Origin: Ramicandelaber brevisporus
Lineage: Eukaryota; Kickxellomycota; Ramicandelaberales; Ramicandelaberaceae
Reading direction: 5' to 3'
Assembly: GCA_025201865.1 (NCBI GenBank)
Contig: MU602681.1
Span: 37,720-86,108 of the forward strand
DNA length: 48,389 nucleotides
The position numbers and the translations under genes are program-made. Below are positions 10,678-18,828 of this stretch, one piece after another. The notes beneath the pieces were generated by a model. That model was not told the origin of the DNA. It saw only the letters and a program-made list of their open reading frames with translations, and ran no database searches. The stretch's first letter is position 1. Each line of letters starts with the position of its first letter.

Positions 10678-12411
10678 TTAAGGTACTACACTAAACGGCT
10701 GGTGATCAAATGCCCAGCCTTCAACACGAGGTGAGGTGGATGAATCTGGACAACCACCGCCACCACCACTACCATTCGAAGGATCTGATGCCAAAACTGG
10801 TGCAACAACCACTAGCTCAATAGTCTTGTATTGAGCCAACTTGGCTGCATCCATGGCAAATGTAAAAGATGTTCGGACTGAATAACCTTCGTGGCCACTG
10901 TTCGAATTCAAAGCCTCGTCAGCCGGAACAGTGTGCAACAAGCCGAGAGGATCTTGTTTATCGCCAAATGCAACCACCATAAACGCGGGGAATCGACCTC
11001 GTAAGTGTTCATCGACACTGAATGAGAGATTGAGAGTGGCTGTCCAAACTTGTCTTGGTGACGATTGCTGCTGTTGCTGCTGTCTCTGATGACGTCGATG
11101 ACGCTGATGACGTTGAAGAGTGCTCCAGGCACGGACTAATGACTTTTCACTTCGACGATACACCATCATCTGCTTCTGTTGTTGCTGCTGCTGTTGCTGC
11201 TTGTGCTGTTTAGATTTAACAGTGGACTTCGCAGCCTTCTTGGACTTGCTGGATCGCTGAATACGATGCTGCTGTTGGCGCTGTTTTAATTGACTTGTTT
11301 GCTGACCAGACAATGTGACCAGTCGCAGCTCGGTTGGAGCTGTAAACGGAACCATTAGGATGCCGTTTCTGTCCCGTTCACGGGCTGTTAGCGACTCGAA
11401 GCTGGGGATTGAAATCCCATTCATAACGCTGGCTAAGCTAGGCATGGGGCACAATTTCATCATTGGTGGTGTTACTGAACCAGTTGCAGTGTTGCCACTG
11501 TCTCGTGTGCCAATGTCGAGCGGCGGAATGTGAGCTGGTCCACTGGTTGGTCGGCCGAGCGGGAATCCTGCGGCGTCAGTTGGCTGTGGAGACAATGGCA
11601 ATCCTGGCGAAGTTGAAGCAGGTGGAAACTGTGATGGCGCCAAACCTGCCAATACAGGAGCTGGATGAATTTGTGCCATGGCGTTTGCCGGTGAATATGG
11701 CTGTGCTTGATAGCCAGTCGGCATTGGCGGAGGAGGTGGTGGCGGTGGAGCGGCGTCATACATTTTGTGATCTTTGTGTGGTGGAGAGTAAGCTGGTGTG
11801 TCTGTATCGTATGCTCCGGCTGCTGCTGCCGCGGTACCTTTCTGACCGAGAACTTCATTTTGATGATTTGGCTTGACAGCTAAAATGGGAGGCATTGCTA
11901 AGTTGGTGGCCGTTGCTGCTGCTACAGTTGCTGGTGCTGTTGTAAAGAGTGTTGTTGGAGTGGCTACTGTAGTTGTTGCAATAGATGTTGTTGTTGAAGT
12001 CATTGTTGATATTGAGACCATGACCATTGTGCTTGTGACTGTAACTGGAGTTGGCCGAAGTGGAGCACCAGTCTCCACAAACTGCACTGAAAGAGGTCGA
12101 GTTGCTGCCATTTGGAATGTAGTGGGTGGAGCAACCCAGTCAAATTTAGCAGGTGCATTTGGTATTACTGCCACTGGAGATGATGATGATGATGATGGAG
12201 AATCGTCAAGGTCGTCTAAGGAGTTTGTATCAAAAGTGTCAAACAACATGGCTGCACCATACGGCTTCTTGACAGAGCCATGCGGGACAGGTTTATTCGG
12301 CTTGGCTGATTTAGATGATGTTGAAGATGATGATTTGGATGGTGTGGCTGCTGATATCACTGTGATAGCTGCCAGGATAATAGCAAAGAGGGCAGTAAGT
12401 TGCAGATGCAT
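10678..12411 (-). CDS. Secreted protein B, Pro/Gln-rich, with the same C-terminal domain
   Basis: Predicted secreted protein of 577 aa. The N-terminus MHLQLTALFAIILAAITVIS is a signal peptide. Then follow a Ser/Lys-rich stretch, a Thr/Val/Ala-rich region (about 110-175), a poly-Pro segment (about 225-235), and a basic Gln/Lys-rich region (about 375-450) with two poly-Gln tracts and several dibasic sites. The last 123 residues (455-577) contain GRFPAFMVVAF (472-482) and ELVVVAPV (about 533-540). They line up with the C-terminal domain of the neighbouring secreted protein A. A Gly-rich insert near residue 548 separates the last strands. The low-complexity middle suggests an extended, possibly wall-associated protein. 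No catalytic motif is visible. Confidence 0.75.
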   Translation of the reverse strand: MHLQLTALFAIILAAITVISAATPSKSSSSTSSKSAKPNKPVPHGSVKKPYGAAMLFDTFDTNSLDDLDDSPSSSSSSPVAVIPNAPAKFDWVAPPTTFQMAATRPLSVQFVETGAPLRPTPVTVTSTMVMVSISTMTSTTTSIATTTVATPTTLFTTAPATVAAATATNLAMPPILAVKPNHQNEVLGQKGTAAAAAGAYDTDTPAYSPPHKDHKMYDAAPPPPPPPPMPTGYQAQPYSPANAMAQIHPAPVLAGLAPSQFPPASTSPGLPLSPQPTDAAGFPLGRPTSGPAHIPPLDIGTRDSGNTATGSVTPPMMKLCPMPSLASVMNGISIPSFESLTARERDRNGILMVPFTAPTELRLVTLSGQQTSQLKQRQQQHRIQRSSKSKKAAKSTVKSKQHKQQQQQQQQKQMMVYRRSEKSLVRAWSTLQRHQRHRRHQRQQQQQQSSPRQVWTATLNLSFSVDEHLRGRFPAFMVVAFGDKQDPLGLLHTVPADEALNSNSGHEGYSVRTSFTFAMDAAKLAQYKTIELVVVAPVLASDPSNGSGGGGGCPDSSTSPRVEGWAFDHQPFSVVP

Positions 12412-12670
12412 TTAGCGTGTCGTAGATTACAATATGGTGTATCAAAGAAAAATTAGATCAGGTGCGTGAGTAGTGATGTCTGAGTCAAGACAAAGCCAAG
12501 TCGCATGCAAAGCAGCGAGGTCCGATAGACTCTTGATTGCGCACCTCCTTAATTCTTCGACCAGGCGCGTGTCAATCGCGTGGATGTCGCGTGGATGTCG
12601 CGTGCAAAGAGTTTTTTAGTAAAAAGAGAAAAATAATAAAAAAGGAGATGCAACAAAAAAAGTGTAGTAA

Positions 12671-14053
12671 TTAAAAGCCATCATCCATGGCATCGTAGTC
12701 AACCAACTTACGAGTAGGAGGTACAGTCATAGTAGCTGGCTGTACAGGCGATGTAATTGTGCCAGAGCTCTCGACAGCGCTCAAAACTGCGGATGCATTC
12801 TGTGGCGGAGCCATATACAACTGAGTTGTTGACACAAACGGTGGTTGAGCAACCGCTGCCGTTGTAGCATCTGTCTGAATGTACGAGCCACCCTGTGAAT
12901 CCGACGTAACTGATAGTCCCGGTGGTCCGCTAATCGGCGTGCCAAATGGGCCAGTTGGAGGCAAATACGAGTTTGTGATGACAATGGATCGATTCAGCAA
13001 TGCAGGCTGCTGTCCAAAATATCCAGTTCGGCCCATTCCCGTTTCCGGGAGTGTGCCAAATGACTGGATCGGCAATTCGTCTGGTGGTGCATCATCGCGC
13101 GACTGCAATTGACGATTGTTTCCATGTCGATCGCGCTTACTGCCTGGCTTTGAAGCCTTGTTGGCGCCTCCACCACCACCGCCAGATTTCTTCTTCTTTT
13201 TCATCATTGCCTCCATCTCATCATCAGAGTACTCGGCCTCATCTTCTCCCACTTCCTCATCATACAAGTTGCTCGCATCCGACCCTTTGAATTTACGCAA
13301 TTCTGTCGCATCTACAAAAGTAGCCATTGGCGGCACATAATACACTGCTGGCATTGCAGCATCGCTATCAGTAGACAGTCCCTCGGTGGCAACTTTGAGA
13401 TCATCCACAGATTTGTACTTGATTGAGTATAACGGCTGAGCAACAGGTCCAAAAGTGTCATAGACACGGCCCAGTACACGGCGATCTTCCAGTGCAATCA
13501 AACTGCCAATATCCAGCGCAGCGTTCTGAGCATACTCTGGAGAGGTTTCAATGACAAGCGTTGTATCAACAATGGATTTGATTTTGCCGAGCGAGGTCAA
13601 CGGAACGGCCTCATCAACGCGATGTCTCAAGTCGACTTCGGGGATATCTGGATCGACTTCGTGCTTTGTTCTCAGCTTTTCGAATCCAAAGGTCGAGTCA
13701 TGACCATCGCCTTCTCCATCACCATCATCATCACTGTCATCATCCAATGCGTAATCTGGGCGAGCTGGCTTTGTCGATGCGGCCGTGGATGGTGCTGACT
13801 GTACTGCCGGCTTGCTATCCTCGTCTTCATCTTCATCGCTGGACGATGCAGTTGAATCCGAGTCTGTTGAACTGCTGTCACTCTCGCTGCTCTCCCACAC
13901 AACAAGTGACTGCTTCGCTGCAGATGACTTGTCACCAGACGGTGCCGACGTCGCTTGAGGAGCAACAGCAGCGGCTGGCTCATCTGCAACAGGTGCGACC
14001 GCCTGCTCGATGGTGTCCATCTTCTGCTGTTGTTGCTGCTGATCGTTTTCCAT
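12671..14053 (-). CDS. NAF1: NAF1, H/ACA snoRNP assembly factor
   Basis: Nuclear chaperone-like factor that binds dyskerin/Cbf5 during early H/ACA snoRNP assembly and is later replaced by Gar1. About 460 aa. An acidic Ser/Asp-rich region comes first. The Gar1/Naf1 core follows: SLGKIKSIVDTTLVIET, then GSLIALEDRRVLGRVYDTFG, then PLYSIKY, the family's characteristic six-stranded barrel. After it come an acidic EVGEDEAEYSDDE stretch, a basic Lys run and a Pro-rich tail. The start at 14053 (MENDQQQQQQ) is chosen because conserved sequence lies downstream. The frame stays open to further ATGs near 14242, which would add about 63 unremarkable residues. Confidence 0.88.
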   Translation of the reverse strand: MENDQQQQQQKMDTIEQAVAPVADEPAAAVAPQATSAPSGDKSSAAKQSLVVWESSESDSSSTDSDSTASSSDEDEDEDSKPAVQSAPSTAASTKPARPDYALDDDSDDDGDGEGDGHDSTFGFEKLRTKHEVDPDIPEVDLRHRVDEAVPLTSLGKIKSIVDTTLVIETSPEYAQNAALDIGSLIALEDRRVLGRVYDTFGPVAQPLYSIKYKSVDDLKVATEGLSTDSDAAMPAVYYVPPMATFVDATELRKFKGSDASNLYDEEVGEDEAEYSDDEMEAMMKKKKKSGGGGGGANKASKPGSKRDRHGNNRQLQSRDDAPPDELPIQSFGTLPETGMGRTGYFGQQPALLNRSIVITNSYLPPTGPFGTPISGPPGLSVTSDSQGGSYIQTDATTAAVAQPPFVSTTQLYMAPPQNASAVLSAVESSGTITSPVQPATMTVPPTRKLVDYDAMDDGF

Positions 14054-14502
14054 TTCGTGTGCGTGTGTCTGTGGTTTAAAAAGGTTAATTGCGTTCGTTT
14101 GTGTGCGTTTGTGTGCGTGCAAGAGTTTGTTTAATGAGGTGAAATCCGTGTGCAAATCACCCAATGATGTTTCGTGAATGTCAAAATGACGTCCAAGGCA
14201 GACACAGTTGAACAAAAAGACATTCATCCATCTGTTCTCCATTGTCAAGCCATTGATGGATAACGAAAGTAATTATTTTGAAGAAGGAAAAATGCTCATT
14301 AGTATGACAGTGGTAAGGAAACACAGGTGAGCGTCTTGTTACGAAAAGCAGAAAGTAGAAGGCGGAAAGTAGAAGGCAGAAGGCAGAGGGCAGAAGGCAA
14401 ACAGGATTGAGAAGCGAAGGTAGGACAAGTGAAGGAGAAGGAAAAGTAAGTAAGTTAGTAAGTTATGCGAAGAATAAGAGTTTATCATCGGATTTACCGT
14501 GA
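14054..14502. other. NAF1 upstream region with GA-rich repeats
   Basis: Between the NAF1 start and the K+ channel stop, both on the minus strand. It contains TGTGTGCGTT repeats at about 14091-14120 and a degenerate GCAGAAGGCAGAAAGTAGAAG repeat at about 14347-14400. An in-frame extension of NAF1 covers 14054-14242. No separate gene. Confidence 0.6.
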
Positions 14503-15897
14503 TCATTCAACATCGTTAGAGTGTATCTGTGCAAGTTGAGACCGCAGTGATTCCACTTCAATCTCCAGTAATGCACATCTTTCTCGCAGACGATGCAACT
14601 CCTCAACAGTTGCCTCTGCAGCCATTGATGCCAGCAGAGTCTCAATTTGCATCACCGCTGCTTTTACAGCCGCTTGACCCGAGCCCGTTTCAGAGGGCGG
14701 TGTAGATAGCTGCTGAATGGTCTTTTGCTTTGCCGCTGTCTTCTTCTCACGCAGCTTTGCCTTGGCACGCATATACGCATCATGTTCAGCCGTAAAGTTC
14801 GACGCAAGTATGGATGCTGCAATTGCCAAGAAATGAATGCCAATCATCATGGTCACACCAGCAACAATCTTCCCACCAAGCGTATACGGCACAACATCGC
14901 CATAGCCTGTGGTTGTCAGTGTCGTAATCGCCCACCATAATCCCGTAAATATCGACTGGAACGGCGAAACCTCCGTGGGACCATCCGAGCCATTTGGCGG
15001 TGTGCGCATCCACAAGCCCGTTTTGACGTCGTACTTTTCCTGCTCCAAGAAATACATGAGTGTAGATACGGCGATCATGCTGGCAAAGACGATAAAGAGA
15101 ACCAGGCCAATTTGAGCGAGACTTTTGCGAACAGCACGGAATGTGATAACCATGATGATCGAGTATTTGACAAAGCGAAACAGCCGGACGATACGCAGGG
15201 CACGGAGTAAGCGTAGTGCGTTGGTGGCAGGGTTATCGACCTTGGAGGGGTCGTTATCGCGCTGAAAGACATCTAGCCAGAGAGGAACCAAGGAAACGAG
15301 TTCGAGGACATTCATTATGCTGTACCAGAATTTGATCCACTGATTGGAGACGGTATAGCGCAGAGCGAGTTCGGTGCCGAAGAAAACTAAAAAGAATAGA
15401 TTCAGTGGCCAAGAGACACGGTTCAGCCAGCGATCATTGTGACGCAGAGAGGGCAGCGTATCCAGGCACATCATCATAATTGACAGCAGGACAATGGCAC
15501 CAGAGAGAGCATGATATACCATAGCAAGCTTCGTATTTGGCGACTCAAAGAATATTCGTAATTTGTACTTCCAGGTCCGAGTGCCGCCATCACCACTGTC
15601 CGCGTCACCGTCGTTGTCCGTCACTCGGCCCTGTTTGTATGCCTTGATGCGCTTGATGGCCGCCATGAAAACCTTGTCGTCTTCCATCTCGCTAGTGTCC
15701 GTGGAGTAAATGGTCTCGATATCATCGTCTCTTTTGCCAGGCTGCTGTCGTTGTTGGAATTGAGGCTTTTCGGTATCATATTCACAGTCCAAAGGCGAAG
15801 AAACGGCCGTTGCAGGTGCAATATCTACACTGCTAAACTCGACTGTTCGAGTAAGCGGTAGCATACTGCCCAACGTTGACGACTCAGCAGCTTGCAT
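14503..15897 (-). CDS. Voltage-gated K+ channel (Kv, six-TM)
   Basis: Predicted plasma-membrane K+ channel subunit of 464 aa. S1 lies at about 126-145, S2 at 162-180 and S3 at 190-210. S4 is at 229-244 with Arg at 229, 232, 235, 238, 241 and Lys244, a full every-third-residue voltage sensor. S5 is at about 255-282, the pore helix with selectivity filter TTTGYGD at 328-334, and S6 at 341-366. A C-terminal heptad-like region (about 410-458) could form a coiled coil. There is no N-terminal T1-type domain I can recognise. The S6 position that carries PVP in Shaker-type channels reads AAS (360-362). Kv channels of this type are absent from well-studied yeasts and moulds but known in early-diverging fungi, protists and animals. 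The ATG at 15897 directly follows a CAA/TAA-rich leader. Confidence 0.92.
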   Translation of the reverse strand: MQAAESSTLGSMLPLTRTVEFSSVDIAPATAVSSPLDCEYDTEKPQFQQRQQPGKRDDDIETIYSTDTSEMEDDKVFMAAIKRIKAYKQGRVTDNDGDADSGDGGTRTWKYKLRIFFESPNTKLAMVYHALSGAIVLLSIMMMCLDTLPSLRHNDRWLNRVSWPLNLFFLVFFGTELALRYTVSNQWIKFWYSIMNVLELVSLVPLWLDVFQRDNDPSKVDNPATNALRLLRALRIVRLFRFVKYSIIMVITFRAVRKSLAQIGLVLFIVFASMIAVSTLMYFLEQEKYDVKTGLWMRTPPNGSDGPTEVSPFQSIFTGLWWAITTLTTTGYGDVVPYTLGGKIVAGVTMMIGIHFLAIAASILASNFTAEHDAYMRAKAKLREKKTAAKQKTIQQLSTPPSETGSGQAAVKAAVMQIETLLASMAAEATVEELHRLRERCALLEIEVESLRSQLAQIHSNDVE

Positions 15898-16812
15898 TGA
15901 TTGTTATTTTTGTTATGGTTGTTATAGTTGTTATTGTTGCTGCAGTGTCAAGCACAAAGTGAGAAAAGTAAGCACAAAGTACAAAGTACAAAGCAAGATA
16001 GTGCGAGTGCGAGTGCGAGTGCGAAGAGAATGAGAGAACGAGGCTGTCGGCACTTGTTGAGTAAAACGAGTGAGTTTTACAGAGCTGCGTCACCACTATC
16101 ACCGAGAACGAGAACGCACAACACGAGGCTGCTCAATAAATAAAAAAGCACTCTCCACGTTACCCTCACACTGAAATGGACGGACCAAATAGGACCTGGG
16201 TCACTTTCATCTCCAGTCACATGTATGGAAGAGAGAGCTATGGAGTTACCCGACTCGCGATGCCGTAGTCATACATGTTTATTTTAGTAAGGGGATGGTC
16301 TGAGCGCCACATTTCCCAACTAATTAACTGCGGCAAATCCAAACCACGTCATGACTTTTTAATCAAGAGGGAAAAAAACGAGATAGGAGCAACAGAAGAT
16401 GTGGAGAACTAATGTGAGAGAGGTGACAACCATAGCTACTTATGTTGACTCAATGAAAGTGGAGGGTATTCACATTCATTAGTGGTTTTTCTTCATCTAA
16501 AAACAAGTGAGAATGCGCAGACTATTCTGGGTATATTCTCAGTTGGTAACACAGCCGCCAGCTGCTAGTGCAGAATACACATACCCTCTTTAGGATGTCA
16601 GCCTATCTACTACTTAATGTGATCCTTGTTTCATATCCCGTTTTATGTGAGAGAGAGAGAGAGAGAAAAATAATGAGCCAATATCCGAGTTCGGTGTAAA
16701 CAAGCCAAGCAAGCAAGCGAGTTTGCATGCATTGAACCAAGAAATACCACGCAATTTTACGAACCTGCAATAAAAAAAAACAAAAAAGAAAAAGAACGTT
16801 GATTTACAAGCG
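15898..16812. promoter_or_regulatory. Divergent intergenic region, K+ channel / TOM40
   Basis: About 0.9 kb between divergent starts. Next to the channel gene the coding (minus) strand reads CAGCAACAATAACAAC-type sequence right up to the ATG, and the + strand has a GCGAGT repeat at 16003-16022. The middle is unremarkable mixed sequence. A (GA)n run lies at about 16648-16666, and an A-rich stretch precedes the TOM40 ATG. No gene or tRNA seen. Confidence 0.5.
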
Positions 16813-18110
16813 ATGAGCAGCGGCTTTGATTACACGTTTGGTCTGGCTGGCGTGCTGGCCCGGATCGAAAAGTACAGGGAGCGACTCAATCTCCCGCAGC
16901 CGGGCACGATCGAGACAGCTTCCCGCGAGGCTCGTGGCGTTATCGGCTCGCACCTCTTCTTTGACGGCGGTCGCGCTGATCTCGCCAAGCTGCTGTCGCC
17001 CAACTTCCAGGTAACGCATACATTCCAGCTGGCACAGGCTGGCACTCAGGCTCCATCCATGTACAACTTTGCAGCGGTGTTTGCCACGGAGCAAACGCTG
17101 TTGCACGGAACTGTTGACAACGAGGGCTTGCTGCAGGGCAGATGCAATCATCAATGGACGAAGCAGTTTACGACCAAGTCGCAGATTCAGATTCATGAGA
17201 AGCCAGGCATGTCGATGCTGCAGCTCGAGGCTGACTATCTCGGCAAGGATTTCTCGCTCAANNNNNNNNNNNNNNNNNNNNNNNNNNNNNNNNNNNNNNN
17301 NNNNNNNNNNNNNNNNNNNNNNNNNNNNNNNNNNNNNNNNNNNNNNNNNNNNNNNNNNNNNNNNNNNNNNNNNNNNNNNNNNNNNNNNNNNNNNNNNNNN
17401 NNNNNNNNNNNNNNNNNNNNNNNNNNNNNNNNNNNNNNNNNNNNNNNNNNNNNNNNNNNNNNNNNNNNNNNNNNNNNNNNNNNNNNNNNNNNNNNNNNNN
17501 NNNNNNNNNNNNNNNNNNNNNNNNNNNNNNNNNNNNNNNNNNNNNNNNNNNNNNNNNNNNNNNNNNNNNNNNNNNNNNNNNNNNNNNNNNNNNNNNNNNN
17601 NNNNNNNNNNNNNNNNNNNNNNNNNNNNNNNNNNNNNNNNNNNNNNNNNNNNNNNNNNNNNNNNNNNNNNNNNNNNNNNNNNNNNNNNNNNNNNNNNNNN
17701 NNNNNNNNNNNNNNNNNNNNNNNNNNNNNNNNNNNNNNNNNNNNNNNNNNNNNNNNNNNNNNNNNNNNNNNNNNNNNNNNNNNNNNNNNNNNNNNNNNNN
17801 NNNNNNNNNNNNNNNNNNNNNNNNNNNNNNNNNNNNNNNNNNNNNNNNNNNNNNNNNNNNNGTTGAGTTTGCTGCCACTCTCGACATTATGCCATCGCAG
17901 GAAACTGGCAAGCCCGAGGCTGTCTGCTCAGTCGGTGGCAAGTACGACCTGAGAGGCGCCACCATTCGCTCCAGCTTTGATACTCGCGGCAAGGTGCGCA
18001 TGATGATGGAGGAGAAGGTGTATCCAGGCATTCTGCTCAGCTTGAACGGCGAGATTGACCATGTCAAGGGTATCAACCGCTTCGGCATCGGCCTCAGCAT
18101 GGAGGGTTAA
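16813..18110 (+). CDS. TOM40: TOM40, mitochondrial outer-membrane import pore (interrupted by assembly gap)
   Basis: Beta-barrel protein-conducting pore of the TOM complex. The left part (16813-17261, 149 codons) contains the conserved Tom40 segment SPNFQVTHTFQLAQAG, followed by QAPSMYNFAAVFA and further barrel strands. The right part (17862-18110, 82 residues) contains VGGKYDLRGATIRSSFDTRG and ends FGIGLSMEG, which fits the C-terminal beta-signal needed for insertion by SAM. Between them are 600 Ns. The left part ends with two bases of a codon and the right part begins a codon. A continuous frame therefore needs 1, 4, 7 and so on missing bases, which 600 does not satisfy. The visible 231 residues against a usual 320-390 suggest that roughly 90-160 residues are missing. 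Confidence 0.88.
17262..17861. other. Assembly gap of exactly 600 N
   Basis: The gap lies within TOM40. The round size, and the frame mismatch between its flanks, suggest an estimated or placeholder length, unless an intron lies inside. Confidence 0.99.
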
Positions 18111-18258
18111 AAAAGCAAAACAAAACCTTCGCTTGATAACTTAAGCACACATTAAATGTGTGTAGGAGTAGTCGTAGTACTATATAAACGTCAATGCCTT
18201 ACTACTATTACTTTTCCATATAAAAAATTTTTGCAAATCATTCATCAATGTGTATAAC

Positions 18259-18594
18259 TTAGCCTTGGCGTTGCTTGTGCTTCTGGTTCTTGCTGCAGAT
18301 AACAAAGAGCTTGCCGCGGCGACGAACAAACATGCATCCATCGCACATGAGTTTCAGAGCAGAGCGAACCTTCATACCGCGAGTGGCTCCCAGTGACGTC
18401 GTCAATGCATTAGAAACCGAGTTGTGAATACGGCTGCCGCATCCACAGCCGCATCCAGCCGTGGTGCCGTTGTGCGCGATAACCCGAGTCGACAGAGCGC
18501 GAACCGAGACTGATCTGACTGCGGAGGTGGCGGTAGTGGCTGTGACAAGTCTTCGCAGACTCGCCGTGATCGTCGACCGTGCAAGTGTGTTCAT
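18259..18594 (-). CDS. Mitochondrial ribosomal protein bL36m
   Basis: Large-subunit mitoribosome protein of 111 aa. The last 38 residues, beginning [20 protein letters not shown], are a textbook L36. They carry the zinc-binding set C-x2-C...C-x4-H (CDGC, then ICSKNQKH) and the family's KHKQRQG end. The first 70 residues are rich in Arg, Ser, Thr and Ala with few acids, as expected of a mitochondrial presequence, followed by a short Gly/Cys stretch (CGCGCG). Bacterial L36 is about 37 aa, so the extension is the targeting part. It shares a 234-bp divergent promoter with MSH2. Confidence 0.93.
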   Translation of the reverse strand: MNTLARSTITASLRRLVTATTATSAVRSVSVRALSTRVIAHNGTTAGCGCGCGSRIHNSVSNALTTSLGATRGMKVRSALKLMCDGCMFVRRRGKLFVICSKNQKHKQRQG

Positions 18595-18828
18595 TTTCGT
18601 CTGTAGTTTATTTTTCTTTTCTTTTTTTTGCCAGCTCGTTTTCTTTTGTGCGAGTCCGTCGAGTTGTTGTGGTTGGCTGAATGTGGCAACTTCCTCGCAC
18701 TGTTTGTTGTTGTTGTTGTTGTTGTTATCGTTTTCTTGTTGTTGTTTTCTTGCGTACTAGCTTGATTGATTTTGTATACTCCAAACACTACTAGTCTGTT
18801 TACATATACATATACTTCTCTTTCGAAA
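18595..18828. promoter_or_regulatory. Short divergent promoter, bL36m / MSH2
   Basis: 234 bp between two divergent ATGs. Contains a (TTG)n run at about 18702-18727 and a second one at about 18734-18747. On the bL36m strand these read as (CAA)n in the probable 5' leader. Confidence 0.55.

Noticed and set aside
14054-14242. N-terminal extension of NAF1 from an ATG at 14242
   Set aside because: Its sequence resembles no NAF1 feature, while the internal ATG at 14053 gives the expected acidic start. It cannot be fully excluded.
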